DNA of 64,000 nucleotides, taken from positions 35,421,501-35,485,500 of the forward strand of contig NC_084921.1 of assembly GCF_958298935.1 (NCBI RefSeq), read 5' to 3'. The notes below the pieces were generated by a model that saw nothing but the letters and a program-made list of their open reading frames with translations, had not been told where the DNA came from and ran no database searches. The DNA is from Phragmites australis. Its lineage: Eukaryota; Streptophyta; Magnoliopsida; Poales; Poaceae. The translations under genes were made by a program, and so were the position numbers. Shown here in pieces: positions 1 to 10,546 of the stretch. Position 1 is the first letter of the stretch, and every line of letters begins with the position of its first letter.

Positions 1-463
1 GGCGCGCCGGCCGGACGTCGGTGGCGGTCGGCCGAGGGGCCTTCGGGCTGCTGGCCTTGGGGTGCGTCAGCCGAGCCACCAGGTGGAGCAGCGGCCGGAC
101 GAGCCACCGGAGTAGAGGGTCGGGCGGAGCATGGGCCGGCCGAGCCGCCTGAGCGGAGGGTCGGACGGTCTGCTGGCCTTCACGGGTGGTCAAGTCGCCG
201 GCGAAGCAGTGGCCGGCCGTCGGAGCAGAGGGGCCGGGCCGTCGGGGGGGTTGCAGAGCCGAAAGCTAGTCGGACCGAGTCACCGGGAGGGTCGCCAAGC
301 CGCCAGAGTTCGGGCCGCCGGCTGAGGAGTCAGCACGGCGGGGTGTCGCCGAGCAGAGTGGGCCGGTCTGCCGGTTCGCCGGCCGTTCATCGTGCAGAGG
401 GGGGCGCCAGCCGAGGGGTGCTACACCCCTTTCCCCCTTGCACATGCACGCGCCTTGGCGCGT
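1..463. other. GC-rich block without a recognisable gene
   Basis: Very GC-rich DNA made of short degenerate repeats around motifs such as gtcggccgag and ggagggtcgg. Short ORFs occur on both strands but are compositional, and I recognise none. It may be the 3' flank of the minus-strand ORF at 464-1246 or part of a larger repeat cut by the window edge. Confidence 0.4.
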
Positions 464-1246
464 TTAGAACCCCCCGGAGGGGAGGTTGGAGGCCGCAGGG
501 GCCCATGACCCCGGGCGGAGGCCCGGACGGCGGTTAGCCGCTGCAGTGGCGAAGCGACGAAGGGTGCGGCCGAGCGGCGCAGTTGGTGTAGCCACTGTGG
601 AGCCGGCGGTTGATGAAGAGGAGTCGGTTATCTGGATGAACGGCGCAGCGGCCATCGAGACCGTGGTGGATGGGTCCTCCGAGATGACTTCCACAACTTC
701 AATGCTGGAGTCGATGAAGGCAGGTGTGTTCAAATCGAAGCCCTGGGAAGGAGAGGCAGGATGGTAGTCCGCCATTGTTCCCGGGAGGCTTCTGCCGCGC
801 CGAACACGGAAAATCCAGTCGCGGCGGTGGCCTTCCGTGGTTTCTGCCACTGCAGTAGGAGGAACCACGTTGGCCATGTCCGTGGAAGTGCTAGTGGGTG
901 GCACTGGAATAGAGGAAGACAGCGGAGTGTACTCCGGAGAGTACAACACGCGTTCCTCTGGATCTTCTTCCTCCTCGGATGCCATCTCCAGTGTGGTGTT
1001 GAAGAGAGGTGCAGCACCGCTGCGTGCTGCCATGGTTGGTGGAGGGCCGGTGGGGGCAGGGGCTGCTTGAGCCCTCATAAGGTCGTGGTTGTGGCCATGA
1101 CGGCGAGGACGACGTGTGCGGCGACGGCGATGGCGACGGCGACGGGCACGCTGTTGGCCAAACGGCGAGATGTGCCGTAGAACTGCCGCCTCCAAGTCCA
1201 TCAAACAGCGAAGAATGTCTCCAGTGGTGGATGAAGGTGAGGCCAT
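464..1246 (-). CDS. Unrecognised 260-aa protein with Arg-rich and acidic segments
   Basis: An uninterrupted 260-codon minus-strand ORF starting MASPSSTTGDILRCLMDLEA. A strongly basic tract of Arg and His lies near residues 33-50 and an acidic run EEEEDPEERV near residues 90-100. A Ser/Thr/Pro-rich middle follows, with a short hydrophobic-acidic stretch IEVVEVISEDP near residue 185. I recognise no catalytic motif, signal peptide or membrane segment. A TATA-like run lies about 205 bases upstream, which fits a transcribed gene. High GC makes long chance ORFs likelier, and opposite-strand ORFs overlap it. It could be a low-complexity grass-specific protein or an accessory ORF of a large retrotransposon (some Tat-type elements carry extra ORFs). 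Function is unknown. Confidence 0.4.
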   Translation of the reverse strand: MASPSSTTGDILRCLMDLEAAVLRHISPFGQQRARRRRHRRRRTRRPRRHGHNHDLMRAQAAPAPTGPPPTMAARSGAAPLFNTTLEMASEEEEDPEERVLYSPEYTPLSSSIPVPPTSTSTDMANVVPPTAVAETTEGHRRDWIFRVRRGRSLPGTMADYHPASPSQGFDLNTPAFIDSSIEVVEVISEDPSTTVSMAAAPFIQITDSSSSTAGSTVATPTAPLGRTLRRFATAAANRRPGLRPGSWAPAASNLPSGGF

Positions 1247-1450
1247 CTCTTATCTTGTACCTTGTTCTGGGAGAGGCCTTCGTGCCTTCTCTGTTGGTGA
1301 GGCCGGTTGGCCCTTCTTCTTCTTTTTTCTTGCTGTTGTGTAATGGCCAAAATGCTCTTTTGGGTGATTCTAAGTGCTGATGACGTGTTGAGAGTGATTT
1401 GAGAGAGTTTTAGAGTAATGAATGTTGATCTATTGATTGCTGTGTCACAC

Positions 1451-1460
1451 ATATATATAC
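1451..1460 (-). promoter_or_regulatory. TATA-like box upstream of the 464-1246 ORF
   Basis: Read on the minus strand this is GTATATATAT, about 205 bases before the ATG at 1246. That spacing allows a usual transcription start plus a 5' UTR. The AT-rich flank raises the chance of a coincidental match. Confidence 0.35.
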
Positions 1461-1764
1461 ATGTTCAAAGGGCATGAACATGTCCATTCAGTAGTGAATG
1501 GTTGCCCTTTGGTTCAATAACTGAAAGCAGTTAGTGTGCTAATTGATCACATGCTAAATGTCTACTTGTAACAATCTGAAGAGAACTTGGAGCGCTAGGC
1601 GAGAACTTGCAAGCAAGAAAGAACAGGAGGCATATTGATATCAAGGAAATCCTTCTAGGTTTTGGACAATTTCTCCCATTGTTTGCCTTATGTTCTCATC
1701 TTGTACTAATAGACTTCGTATTCTGAATTTAAATATAAATTATAATATATATATAATGTATAGT

Positions 1765-3429
1765 TTAAAGTTACTTTATAACTTTAAACAGTTAAGTTGA
1801 TTATAGTACAACTGATTAAATGAGTTTCTTCCACAGAAGAGTTACTCTAACTATAACGATTGCATATATGTGTTTATAATGAAATTCCAATTGGATTTCG
1901 TATCATCTCCAAACCACACATGACAGAATATGTAATCATCTTAAAGATGGAATTTGAGATGAATGAATTGGTTAAAACCAAATTTCGCTTAAGTTTACAA
2001 CTTGAGCATATTCCTTCAGGAATATTTATCTATCAGTCCACCAATATCCAAATGATATTAGACAATCATATTCATCAAAATACTTATGGTCATTCAATCC
2101 TTAAATATGAATCAAGATCCATTCATATATTGGGTTGACAATGAAAAGATATTGAATCTAAAGTTCTATATCTTAGTGACATCAAAGTACTCATGTATCT
2201 TGCAAATCACAATAAGCCTGATATTGCATTTGCAAATAACTTGTTAGCTTAAATAGTACAGTTCTAACAACGCCATTAGACGGGAGTCAAAGATGATATC
2301 CACAAACATCTTTATGGTATCAAAGATTTAGATTTTTCTATCAGAAAAATCAAGATATAACCATAGTAGGATATCCAGATACTGGCTGTATAACTAATCC
2401 CTATAACATCAGATCATAGACTGATTTTATGGTGATATAGCTTTCTCACAGGAGTCATCAAAATAGATTCCAGTGGCTACTTTCACCTATCATTCTGAAA
2501 TATCACATACATGTGTATGGTTTCGTAGAATGATAATCCACATACAACTATCATATGGTATTTGTTTCATTGAATCACCGGCCATTATCTATGATGATAA
2601 TTTGGTATGGATTGCTCAAATGTAAACATGTTATATAAAAAGCAATATAACCAAACATATTGCTCCTAAATTATTCTATCCTCATAATAGGGAGATAGAA
2701 ATCTTGTAAAATAAATCATGTGATAATCTCACTGATTTACTCACTAAGTCCTTACCAACTTCCACATTTTAATATTCATGGAATTAGTATGTGACGACTA
2801 GGAGATTTACAAGGTTCAGGGGGAGTTTATCCCTAAATAATAACCTATTCATAATTATATTACACTCTTTTTCTTTATACGTTTTTCCTATACGGTTTCT
2901 CATATAAGATTTTTAATTAGGCAATATCTACACAAAATCATATGTCATATCTCTTAATTTTCCTTTTGAGATTTTTAAAGGAGATATCAAAGACATATCT
3001 ATTGTTCTCTAAACTCGCTTATGAATTTTTTTTCCTTTTAAATGTTTTCTCATATGAGTTTACAAAGAGATAATAATCAATATATGCTATACTATTTTCT
3101 CCTTATTTTTTCACAGGATTTTAAAGGAGTTTTAACAACATATCACTATTATTCCTCTTATTTTTTCAAGAGGTTTTAATATGATCTATAGATTATAAGT
3201 ATTATTCTCTAAACTCACCAAATAAATTTTCCCTATATTTCTCATATGAGCTTACAACGAGACAATATCTGATATATGTCATATCATTTTCTCCTTATAT
3301 GTTCTCATAAATTTTAAAGGAGTTTTTAATGACATATCAATATATTATTTTCTCCTCAAGTTTTTTCCACAAAATTTTTAGAGGAGTTTTTACGTGATAT
3401 ATACGGATGACCAAATTGATCAAAGAGGG
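1765..3429 (+). mobile_element. Decayed Ty1/Copia element: RT/RNase H end, 3' UTR and polypurine tract
   Basis: Broken frames from about 1765 encode the end of a Copia reverse transcriptase. The best open piece (1860-2138) has the family stretch KTKFRLSLQLEHIPSGIF. RNase H remnants follow (MYLANHNKPDIAFANNLLA near 2190-2250) and the usual pol end near 2700-2790 (DNLTDLLTKSLPTSTF). Stops and frameshifts are frequent. After pol come about 600 bases of AT-rich 3' UTR built from imperfect repeats with a ttttctccttatttt-like core and an aaaggagtttt-like core. A purine run caaagaggg at 3421-3429 sits where the polypurine tract belongs, followed by tgttgaat, a plausible LTR start. Only about ten LTR bases remain before unrelated sequence begins. 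Confidence 0.8.
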
Positions 3430-4406
3430 TGTTGAATAATTGCAAGTCGGATATATATGTTTTCTGCGACTGAACCATCAGCTGGAGCTACCAGTTTGAT
3501 CAAATCTCCGTACCATAAAGAACACTGATCACCATAGTAATAAGCTGTACAAGAGCAATCGTTGAGGCAAGATGCTCTACATTCATCTAAGCTTGTAGCT
3601 GCCACACTCCAAGCCTTGTCAGGCAACTTAGAAACAGCCAGTGCATAGAATCCATCGATTTCTCCTTCACTGGAATTTGAACCATTGCCACCACATTGTA
3701 GCCTAGCATTTCTCGTGCACCCTCCACGAGGATTGCCATACAACCAGTCACCTTCGTACTGCTTGCTGAAGCCCCTACGACAGCTGCAGAAGGTGCATGC
3801 ATTCTCAGAGCACATAGCCAAAGAGCGACAAACGAAGTACACACTGCATTGTGCTTTTGGCATTGCTAAGAATGGTACCCAATCTTGTACCACCTCCATC
3901 CATGCTACTGCCTTGACCTGACCAGAAACCTCCATCACAAACATTGCCGTGCCCTTTTCTTCATTAGTCAGATACACAAAGTAGTTCTCTTCAGCATTAT
4001 TGACATAGTCAGAGTTTAGCAACGATTTAGGGTACGATGCCATCTCAAGAAGTCCAGCAAACATAGTACCTGTCCAATTGCCAGTTGTCCAATAGATGTC
4101 AGAATTGTTCCATAGATGGATCAACTGGTTGCTGCCATCTGGGTCGATTTCGAGCTTATAAAACCCTGGAGATGGATTGGTGGAGTTCTTCCATGAGACT
4201 ACACGTGTCGTTAGGCTAGTGACCTTGTTCCTTCCAAGCTTGGATCGTGTAAGTCAAACATTCGTGGGTTCATTAAAACTTTCCCATAAGAAATCAGAGG
4301 AATTTGATGTATCGGTCAGGACGAAGTTGCCTGTGTCGAGGATGACACCAATGGTGGTGTTGGAGGCATTATTGGTGATATTAGTGGACCAGACTGGTGC
4401 TTTGAA
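3430..4406 (-). pseudogene. G-type lectin S-receptor-like kinase fragment (lectin end, S-locus glycoprotein, PAN)
   Basis: Minus-strand reading gives, in order, the end of a bulb-lectin domain (ILDTGNFVLTD, LWESFNEPTNV), an S-locus glycoprotein domain (IYWTTGNWTGTMFAG), a Cys-rich EGF-like stretch (MCSENACTFCSCRRGF) and a PAN/apple domain (SLDECRASCLNDCSCTAYYY) ending at IYIRLA. Intact relatives are plasma-membrane receptor kinases of about 800 residues. Here the signal peptide, the start of the lectin domain, the membrane segment and the whole kinase are missing. An in-frame TGA stands at about 4252 where the family normally has Trp (NVWL), so the lectin and S-locus parts are no longer one frame. 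The 3' break falls where the Copia remnant ends, suggesting that insertion or a later recombination removed the kinase half. Confidence 0.9.
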
Positions 4407-4408
4407 TT

Positions 4409-4640
4409 AAAAAATATGGAAAATTAGTGGTTTGATTTTCATGTAAATTGGAAAGCAAAATACCTAAACAAAAAGTCCATGTAAAATACACTTATCAATA
4501 GTTAAAATTCAGGATAAAATAATAATAAAATCAACCGTTCAATTTCCATACGGATTGGGAAGCAAAATATCTAATTAAAGAGTCTATGCAAAATACAATT
4601 CATAATAACTAAAATCAGGATTAAAAATAGAAAAAAGAAT
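4409..4640. repeat. Two diverged tandem units of about 107 bp
   Basis: The block around gaaagcaaaatacctaaac near 4451 recurs about 107 bases later as gaagcaaaatatctaatta near 4558. Flanking words such as gtccatgtaaaatac and gtctatgcaaaatac also match. The units are clearly related but diverged. No coding potential. Confidence 0.55.
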
Positions 4641-5856
4641 GTATTGGAATTCATTGGGGAATTTAAAAATCACACATTAGATGTATTGCCACGTACCACA
4701 AGGTTATGGTGTCAGGTAAACAACGAGGTAAGCCACAAACTGTAAGCCACCGATGGCCGAGCAGCGACCTATGGTGGCGACAAGAGACACCAGGGACACT
4801 AGAGTTAAGCTTGGCTGGTGATTGCTAACGAGGTAGACGCTTCACCTCGCGATTGCGGCCACATGGTGGTGAAGAGCTATATTTGACTTAATTTATTGGT
4901 GAAGTTAAAAAATCTGACAATAAACTATTGTTACGCCGCACAAGGTGGTGGTGACAAATAAACTACAGGGTGAGGCATAACCACATGGTTGCATATGGTG
5001 GACCCGTGACTTATGATGACGATAAGGAATATCTACAAAGCTGAGGATGAACAAGGCATGATGCAACTGGCATAAAATGGGCTTGGGTCAGGCAGCTTGC
5101 GGTTGCGACAAGCAGGTGAAGTGCATGGTTTGTGTCTTTGTAAAATCAAGACATGCCTATACAACTATGTTTGACTGAAACGCTAGAGAAATTTAGAAAT
5201 CAGACAATAGATTTATTGATTGATCGTATAAATGTGAATAAACTAGCCGCGCATTGTGTGCGGGCCACCTACAACTTAAATCAAAGATAAAGAGACTAAT
5301 TTTTAATCAAAGATTATTGTGACAAAATATTGGAGAAGGCTAGGTGCGCTATTAGCATGGGCTACCTTGCTAGTTCTTTAGACAAAAAGGTTTCGCACAT
5401 GCCCCTAGTATAGTAAGAAAATTAAATCATTTTATTCTAAACTTCGTACAAAGAACTAATTTGTAGTCCATAGTTTATCCCACCATGACACCAATCGACA
5501 AATCACTTGTTAAGCATTGTCTTGGAAATTACGGGCAACCTTCGTGTATGATAACCATTGTTCTCTCTAGATGTGGGGAGCTCCTGTCATCAATGAGCCA
5601 TCGCTGAAGGGAGCGCCTAGATTGGAAGCAAACATGCAGGAAGAAGATGGGTTGTGGTGAGTGAGCACGAGAGACTGACAACCGGCACCGCATTAGACAA
5701 GGGATGAATGCATGTTGTTTCTATGAGATGCATGCACCTTTAAGATGCTTCACATAGTGGTAACCCACCCTTGTTCAAATTTGAACATAGTTGGTTAGCA
5801 TGAGAGGATTTCTTTGACCGAGTAAAGGATGTGGTGCATGGAAACTAGGGGACATA
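4641..5856. other. Anonymous repeat-derived DNA between the receptor-kinase fragment and the LINE
   Basis: No supportable gene. A short motif like aaatcacacattagatgtatt recurs in diverged form near 4665, 4910 and 5190, suggesting old duplications. One candidate Helitron terminus lies inside and is listed separately. Confidence 0.5.
5247..5272 (+). mobile_element. Possible Helitron 3' terminus (hairpin plus CTAC)
   Basis: A GC-rich hairpin (ccgcgc, 5-base loop attgt, gtgcgg, with one G-T pair) is followed six bases later by ctac. Plant Helitrons end in a short hairpin a few bases before CTRR. The last base is wrong for CTRR and I could not find a matching 5' TC end or Rep/helicase coding sequence, so this is only a candidate relic. 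Confidence 0.3.
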
Positions 5857-5939
5857 AACCGGTAGAAAGATAACAAAATAATATACGCCAATTTAGAAAC
5901 CAGTAGAAATATAACAAAATAATATACGCCAATTTAGAC
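5857..5939. repeat. 41-bp tandem duplication
   Basis: Two adjacent units with period 41, each containing taacaaaataatatacgcca, differ at only a few positions. They lie directly before the 5'-truncated LINE and may be a target-site or replication-slippage scar. Confidence 0.85.
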
Positions 5940-8890
5940 AATTTCTAAGAGGATGGGCCAAAAATTCAATCAGAACATATAAAAAAGAAGCATAGGACCT
6001 ATCAGCAAAGCTTGATGATCTGGATAAGAAGGCTGAGTATTTATTGTTGCAACAACATGAATTAGAGTTTAAGCATTGGCTGAAGGACAAGCTATCTAAG
6101 TTGTTACGATTAAATGGTTCCAAAGATCTAAAACAACGAAGTTGCTTGAGGGTGATAATAAAACTAAATATTTTCAATTGGTTGTAAATGGAAAGTATAG
6201 AGAGACTCATATTTTTAGACTTGAACAAGAGGAGGGCGTTATTGAGGGCGATCGAAACCTTAAAAGTACATCACTAAGTACTACAAAGGTTTCTTTAGGC
6301 CACCAGAGAATAATCAATTTACAATGATCAAGTCTTTCTGACTTGATATCCCTCAAGTGTCCAGATAAGAAAATGATGCGTTAATAGAGTTGTTTTTAGA
6401 ATAGGAGGTGAACAAGGCAATATTTCAAATGGAACACTATAAATCACCAGAAACTGATGGCTTTCTAGTGGAGTTTTATCAAGCATTATGGGAAGTCATC
6501 AAAGGGGACCTAATGTTGCTTCTTGATGAGTTTCATAAAGGTTGAACTGTAACTATATAGCCTCAATTTTGGAATAATAACTTAGCTACCCAAACGTCAA
6601 GAAGCAAAACAAATCCAATAATATAGACCCATCTATCTTTTGAATATTATCTTCAAACTTTTTACTAAGGTCCTCACAAATAGGTTTGCTATGATTTCAC
6701 AAATAATTATATGACCTACACATACAACTTTCTTACGTGGGAGATATATTATGGAGGGAGTCGTCATCCTCTATGAAATAATCCATGAGATGCATAGAAA
6801 GAAGATGAATGGGGTAATTCTAAAACTTGACATCGAGAAAGCATATGATAAAGTTAAATGTCTATTTTTACAATAAACTTTAAGAATAAAGGATTCTCAC
6901 CGAGTTGCTGTAAGTGGATTGAACAAGTAGTCACATGGGGAGTATAAGAGTTAAAGTGAATAATTATATCGACCATTTTTTCAGACTAAAAAAGGTTTAA
7001 GACAGGGATATCCTCTATCTCCAATCCTTTTAATATTGTATTAGATATGTTGGCAATTTTAATTTCTAGAGCAAAGGAAGAAGAACAAATAACAGGGGTA
7101 ATTCCACATCTAGTAGATAATGGTATCTCAATTTTACAATATGCTAATGATACAATTCTCTTCATGGGGCATGACATTGAACATGCCAAGAATATGAAGC
7201 TCTGTTTGTGTGCATTTGAGCAATTATCGGGTCTAAAAATTAATTTCTATAAGAATAAATTGTTTTGTTATGGCGAAGCAAATAACTGTGAGGATGACCA
7301 CTTGATGATTTTTAGATGTGATAGGGGAAACTACCCTTTTAGATATTTGAGAATTCCTATGCATAACAACTGGATAAGCAATGGGGATTGGAGAGAAGTG
7401 GAGGAGACGTTTCATAAAAAACTAAGTTGTTGGAAAAGCAAGATGCTTTTAGCTAGAGGCATGCTTGTCCTTATCAACTTGGTCCTTAGCAGTCTAGCAA
7501 TGTTTATGTCGTCTCTCTTTGAAGTGCTCAGAGATATTTTGAAAAAAAAATCAGACTATTATAGATCTAGTTTTTATTGGCAAAATGACAGATATAAGAA
7601 GAAATACAAACTGACTAAATGGAGCATTATTTGCACACCTAAGGATCAAGGGGGACTGAGAATTTTAAACCTTGATGTGCAGAACAAGTGCTTACTTAGT
7701 AAATGGCTTTTCAAGTTAATAAATGAGCTAGAGATTTGGCAAGATCTTCTTAGAAATAAGTATTTGAAAACAAAAATGATTACTTAAGTAACTAAGGAAC
7801 CTGGCGATTCACATTTCTGGTCCAACCTGATGAAGGTCAAATAGGAGTTTTTGAATCTAGGTTCCTTTAATTTGCATAATGGAACTCAAATTCATTTTTG
7901 GGAAGATATGTGGCTTGGGGGTAGAACACTTAAAGAACAATACCCAACTTTGTATAAAGTTGTTAGAAAGAAAGATGCAACTGTAATGGAAGTGTTAAGC
8001 TCGGATTCATTGAATGTGACCTTTCAAAGAGCGCTTGTGGGAGACAAGTTAATTGCTTGGCATGAATTGGTAGAGAAAATAGTGGACATTCAACTCATTG
8101 ATCAACCTGATACCTTTAGATGGTCCTTACATCAGCATGGGCAAGTTTCTGTCCAATCCATGTATTGAGTATTGATTAATAATGTTGTCATCCCACATAG
8201 CCACTACATATGGAAGCTCAAACTCCCTCTAAAGATAAAAGTTTTTTTATGGTACTTACAAACTGGAGTGATCTTAACTAAAGATAATCTAGCAAAAAGA
8301 CAATGAAATGGTTGTATTAGATGTAGCTTTTGTAATGCTAATGAATCGATACAATACCTCTTTTTTTAGTGTCAATTTACTAGATTCATTGGCATATGAT
8401 TGAAATAGCTTTTGGCTTTCCACTTCCAACTAGCATATCTAATATGTTAGGAATGTAGTTATATGGGGTGAAACCAAAAATAAAGAATCATATTTTGGTT
8501 GGTGTAAGTGCTATATGTTGGGCCATTTGGGTAAGCTGTAATGATGTAATTTTTGACAAAGTAAAAGTATTCTCTCGTATGTAGGTAATTTTTAGTGGTA
8601 CTCATTGGACTAGCTTCTAGACCTTACTGCAGAAGGAGGATGAATGCCACCATATGAGAAATACGTGCCGTCTTTTGGAGACTATATTGATGAAAATCTT
8701 TTTCAAGCACGGATGAAGGTTCTCTAATCACATATGTGTTTGAGAGTACTATTTTTATGTTTTGGTTTCCTGTACACTCTTTGCTTCTCTATGGTGTGGT
8801 ACCGTTTAGCACAAAGTTTGTAATAATAAACAGATATGTGCATTGTGTGATGCAGAGGCTAGGATAATATTTATTCCATCATATAAAAAA
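5934..8890 (+). mobile_element. 5'-truncated, dead L1-type LINE
   Basis: Diagnostic plant L1 ORF2 segments appear in order: LEGDNKTKYFQLVVNG near 6142, the thumb/palm region 6400-7050 in broken frames, ILQYANDTILF near 7130, then the post-RT region (LTKWSIICTPKDQGGLRILN) and FWEDMWLGGRTLKEQYPTLY near 7890. The reverse-transcriptase-associated 3' domain and zinc-knuckle-like end follow to about 8720. The endonuclease half is absent, as expected of 5' truncation during target-primed reverse transcription. The 3' end (gtttgtaataataaac to the short A run at 8884) matches the usual tail of this family. Many stops and frameshifts make it non-functional. Confidence 0.9.
7047..7787 (+). pseudogene. 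LINE reverse-transcriptase remnant with altered active-site box
   Basis: The longest open stretch of the LINE (246 codons) covers the C-terminal palm and thumb of the reverse transcriptase and the connecting region. The catalytic box that should read YADD reads YAND near 7139-7150: the first of the paired aspartates is replaced by Asn (GAT to AAT). This residue binds the catalytic metal, so this copy could not polymerise even if the frame were intact. Another open piece, 7851-8168, continues the same ORF2 after a stop and frameshift. Confidence 0.85.
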
Positions 8891-10065
8891 ACGCTTTGCT
8901 TAATCCACCGCTCGTAGTATGGAAAAGCCGATCAAATATATTCAGATCGACATAATGGAACTGAACGCTGTATTGGATTACAACAATGATTTATAGAGAT
9001 AAAAAGCATTGTCACCTTTAGAGAGCAATAATATGATAGAAAGAAATGTGCATTCACACACAAAATATACTAAAATGAAAAGATCAAACTAACCATCAAA
9101 TTACAATAACGATTTACAGAGGTAAAAAGCCTTGTCGCCATAAGTGAGTGGGGGACCATACAAAGGGAAGTGACCTACTATAGCAGCAACAAAAGATGAC
9201 CTTCATTAGCCTACGGCCATCACAGCCCACCACCGGGGGGGGGGGGGCACATTCCTCTTTGGTCATATAATCCACACTCTTATAAATATAATATATAAAC
9301 ATGTACAGAAGAAATATTAGGGGATTTTTGTGTTGCATGTAGGAAAAGTTGTTACAATTGGTAAGGGTTTGTTTGTTTTTTCTATGGATTATCGTAATAC
9401 TAATTCTTGATTGTGTTTTGGAAAAGTGAGATAGTCAAAAACCCGAATCTCCAAATTCTGATGTTGTTTGACATTCTAGATTTTGGCATCCTGAATTTTG
9501 AGCTTTTTTGCAATGTCTTTAATGCTCCTAGTTTTTTTTTAAAAGTATCTATTCCCCGTATATCACTTTGCATCACCGTTTTTCATATTTTATAGTGAAA
9601 ATTGAGCAATAAAAATCATAGAAAATAGAAAACCAAACATCATTCATACAAACGTACTTTTGTGACCAAAACCTACCCTCTCATAGAAAACAATAAAGGA
9701 CTGATTTGAAATGTCGCTACAGTATGTGCGAACAAATTAGTTAGCTAGATCACCTATTTTTACGTTTCTCGAGTCAGCCGTGCACAACATAATTGGGCAG
9801 CGAGATGGCGATAGATGACCGCCATTGTTATCTTGTGTGTTTTCTTGGGTGAAGCTGTGGATCATGATGGGAAAACAGATCGTCCGTGCCCGCTCTCAAA
9901 AGAAAAGGACGGTCGCTTCGATCGAGCTGCTGGCAGCCCCTGGGCTGGTACCCGTCAGCCCGAAACGAAAGAAACTCAGCGAAAGCATTCCGGGCCAATG
10001 CGCTGTCGGTGTGAGAGAATCCTCAGCCCGATCCATCGCACATGTGAAACCACAGGACGCGCACG
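8891..10065. other. Non-coding DNA between LINE and foldback element
   Basis: No supportable gene. A 46-base stretch near 8973 (acaacaatgatttatagag) recurs in diverged form near 9103. A run of 13 G occurs at 9235-9247. ORFs here are short and unrecognised. Confidence 0.5.
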
Positions 10066-10546
10066 AGCAACACTTTTTTATTTTTATATTTATTAAATCG
10101 AAAATTACAAAAAATAGGTGGTCTTTTTGAAAAATCAAACACATAGACTCCTGACATCGGGCAACAGGTTTAAAAAATAACAGTTTACAAATAAATAAAT
10201 ATACAGCATTCTAATACTCTCAAATTTTAAAACACTATCGAAATATTCATAAAAAATCTAAAAAATGTATGATGTAGAGAATATTAGCTCTCTAAAAATT
10301 TTCAACTCAAACAATTACTTATACAATGAGAAATAAAAAAGATATTTTATTTTATAGACTCTGTACAACAAAATTTGTCTTTTTTTTATTGTACAAATTA
10401 TATTTTTGTTTGAATTTTTTTAGATCTATATCATAGTATCCTCTGTACACTATTTTTTTTCAGAATTTTTTATAACTATTTCGATAGTATTTTGAATATA
10501 AGAGTAATGAAACACAGCTTTTTTTTTTTGTCCTTATCGTTTGTTG
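10066..10546. mobile_element. Foldback (long-TIR) element, copy 1
   Basis: The sequence from about 10215 to 10340 is an inverted copy of 10378 to 10509: cactatcgaaatattcat on the left faces ataactatttcgatagtat on the right, and caattacttatacaatgag faces attgtacaaattatattt. The spacer is only about 40 bases, so the whole could form a long hairpin. Outer-left sequence (acttttttatttttatattt) matches the outer arm of copies 2 and 3. The right outer arm seems shortened. It has no coding capacity. See copies at 50094-50862 and 51868-52580. Confidence 0.8.
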
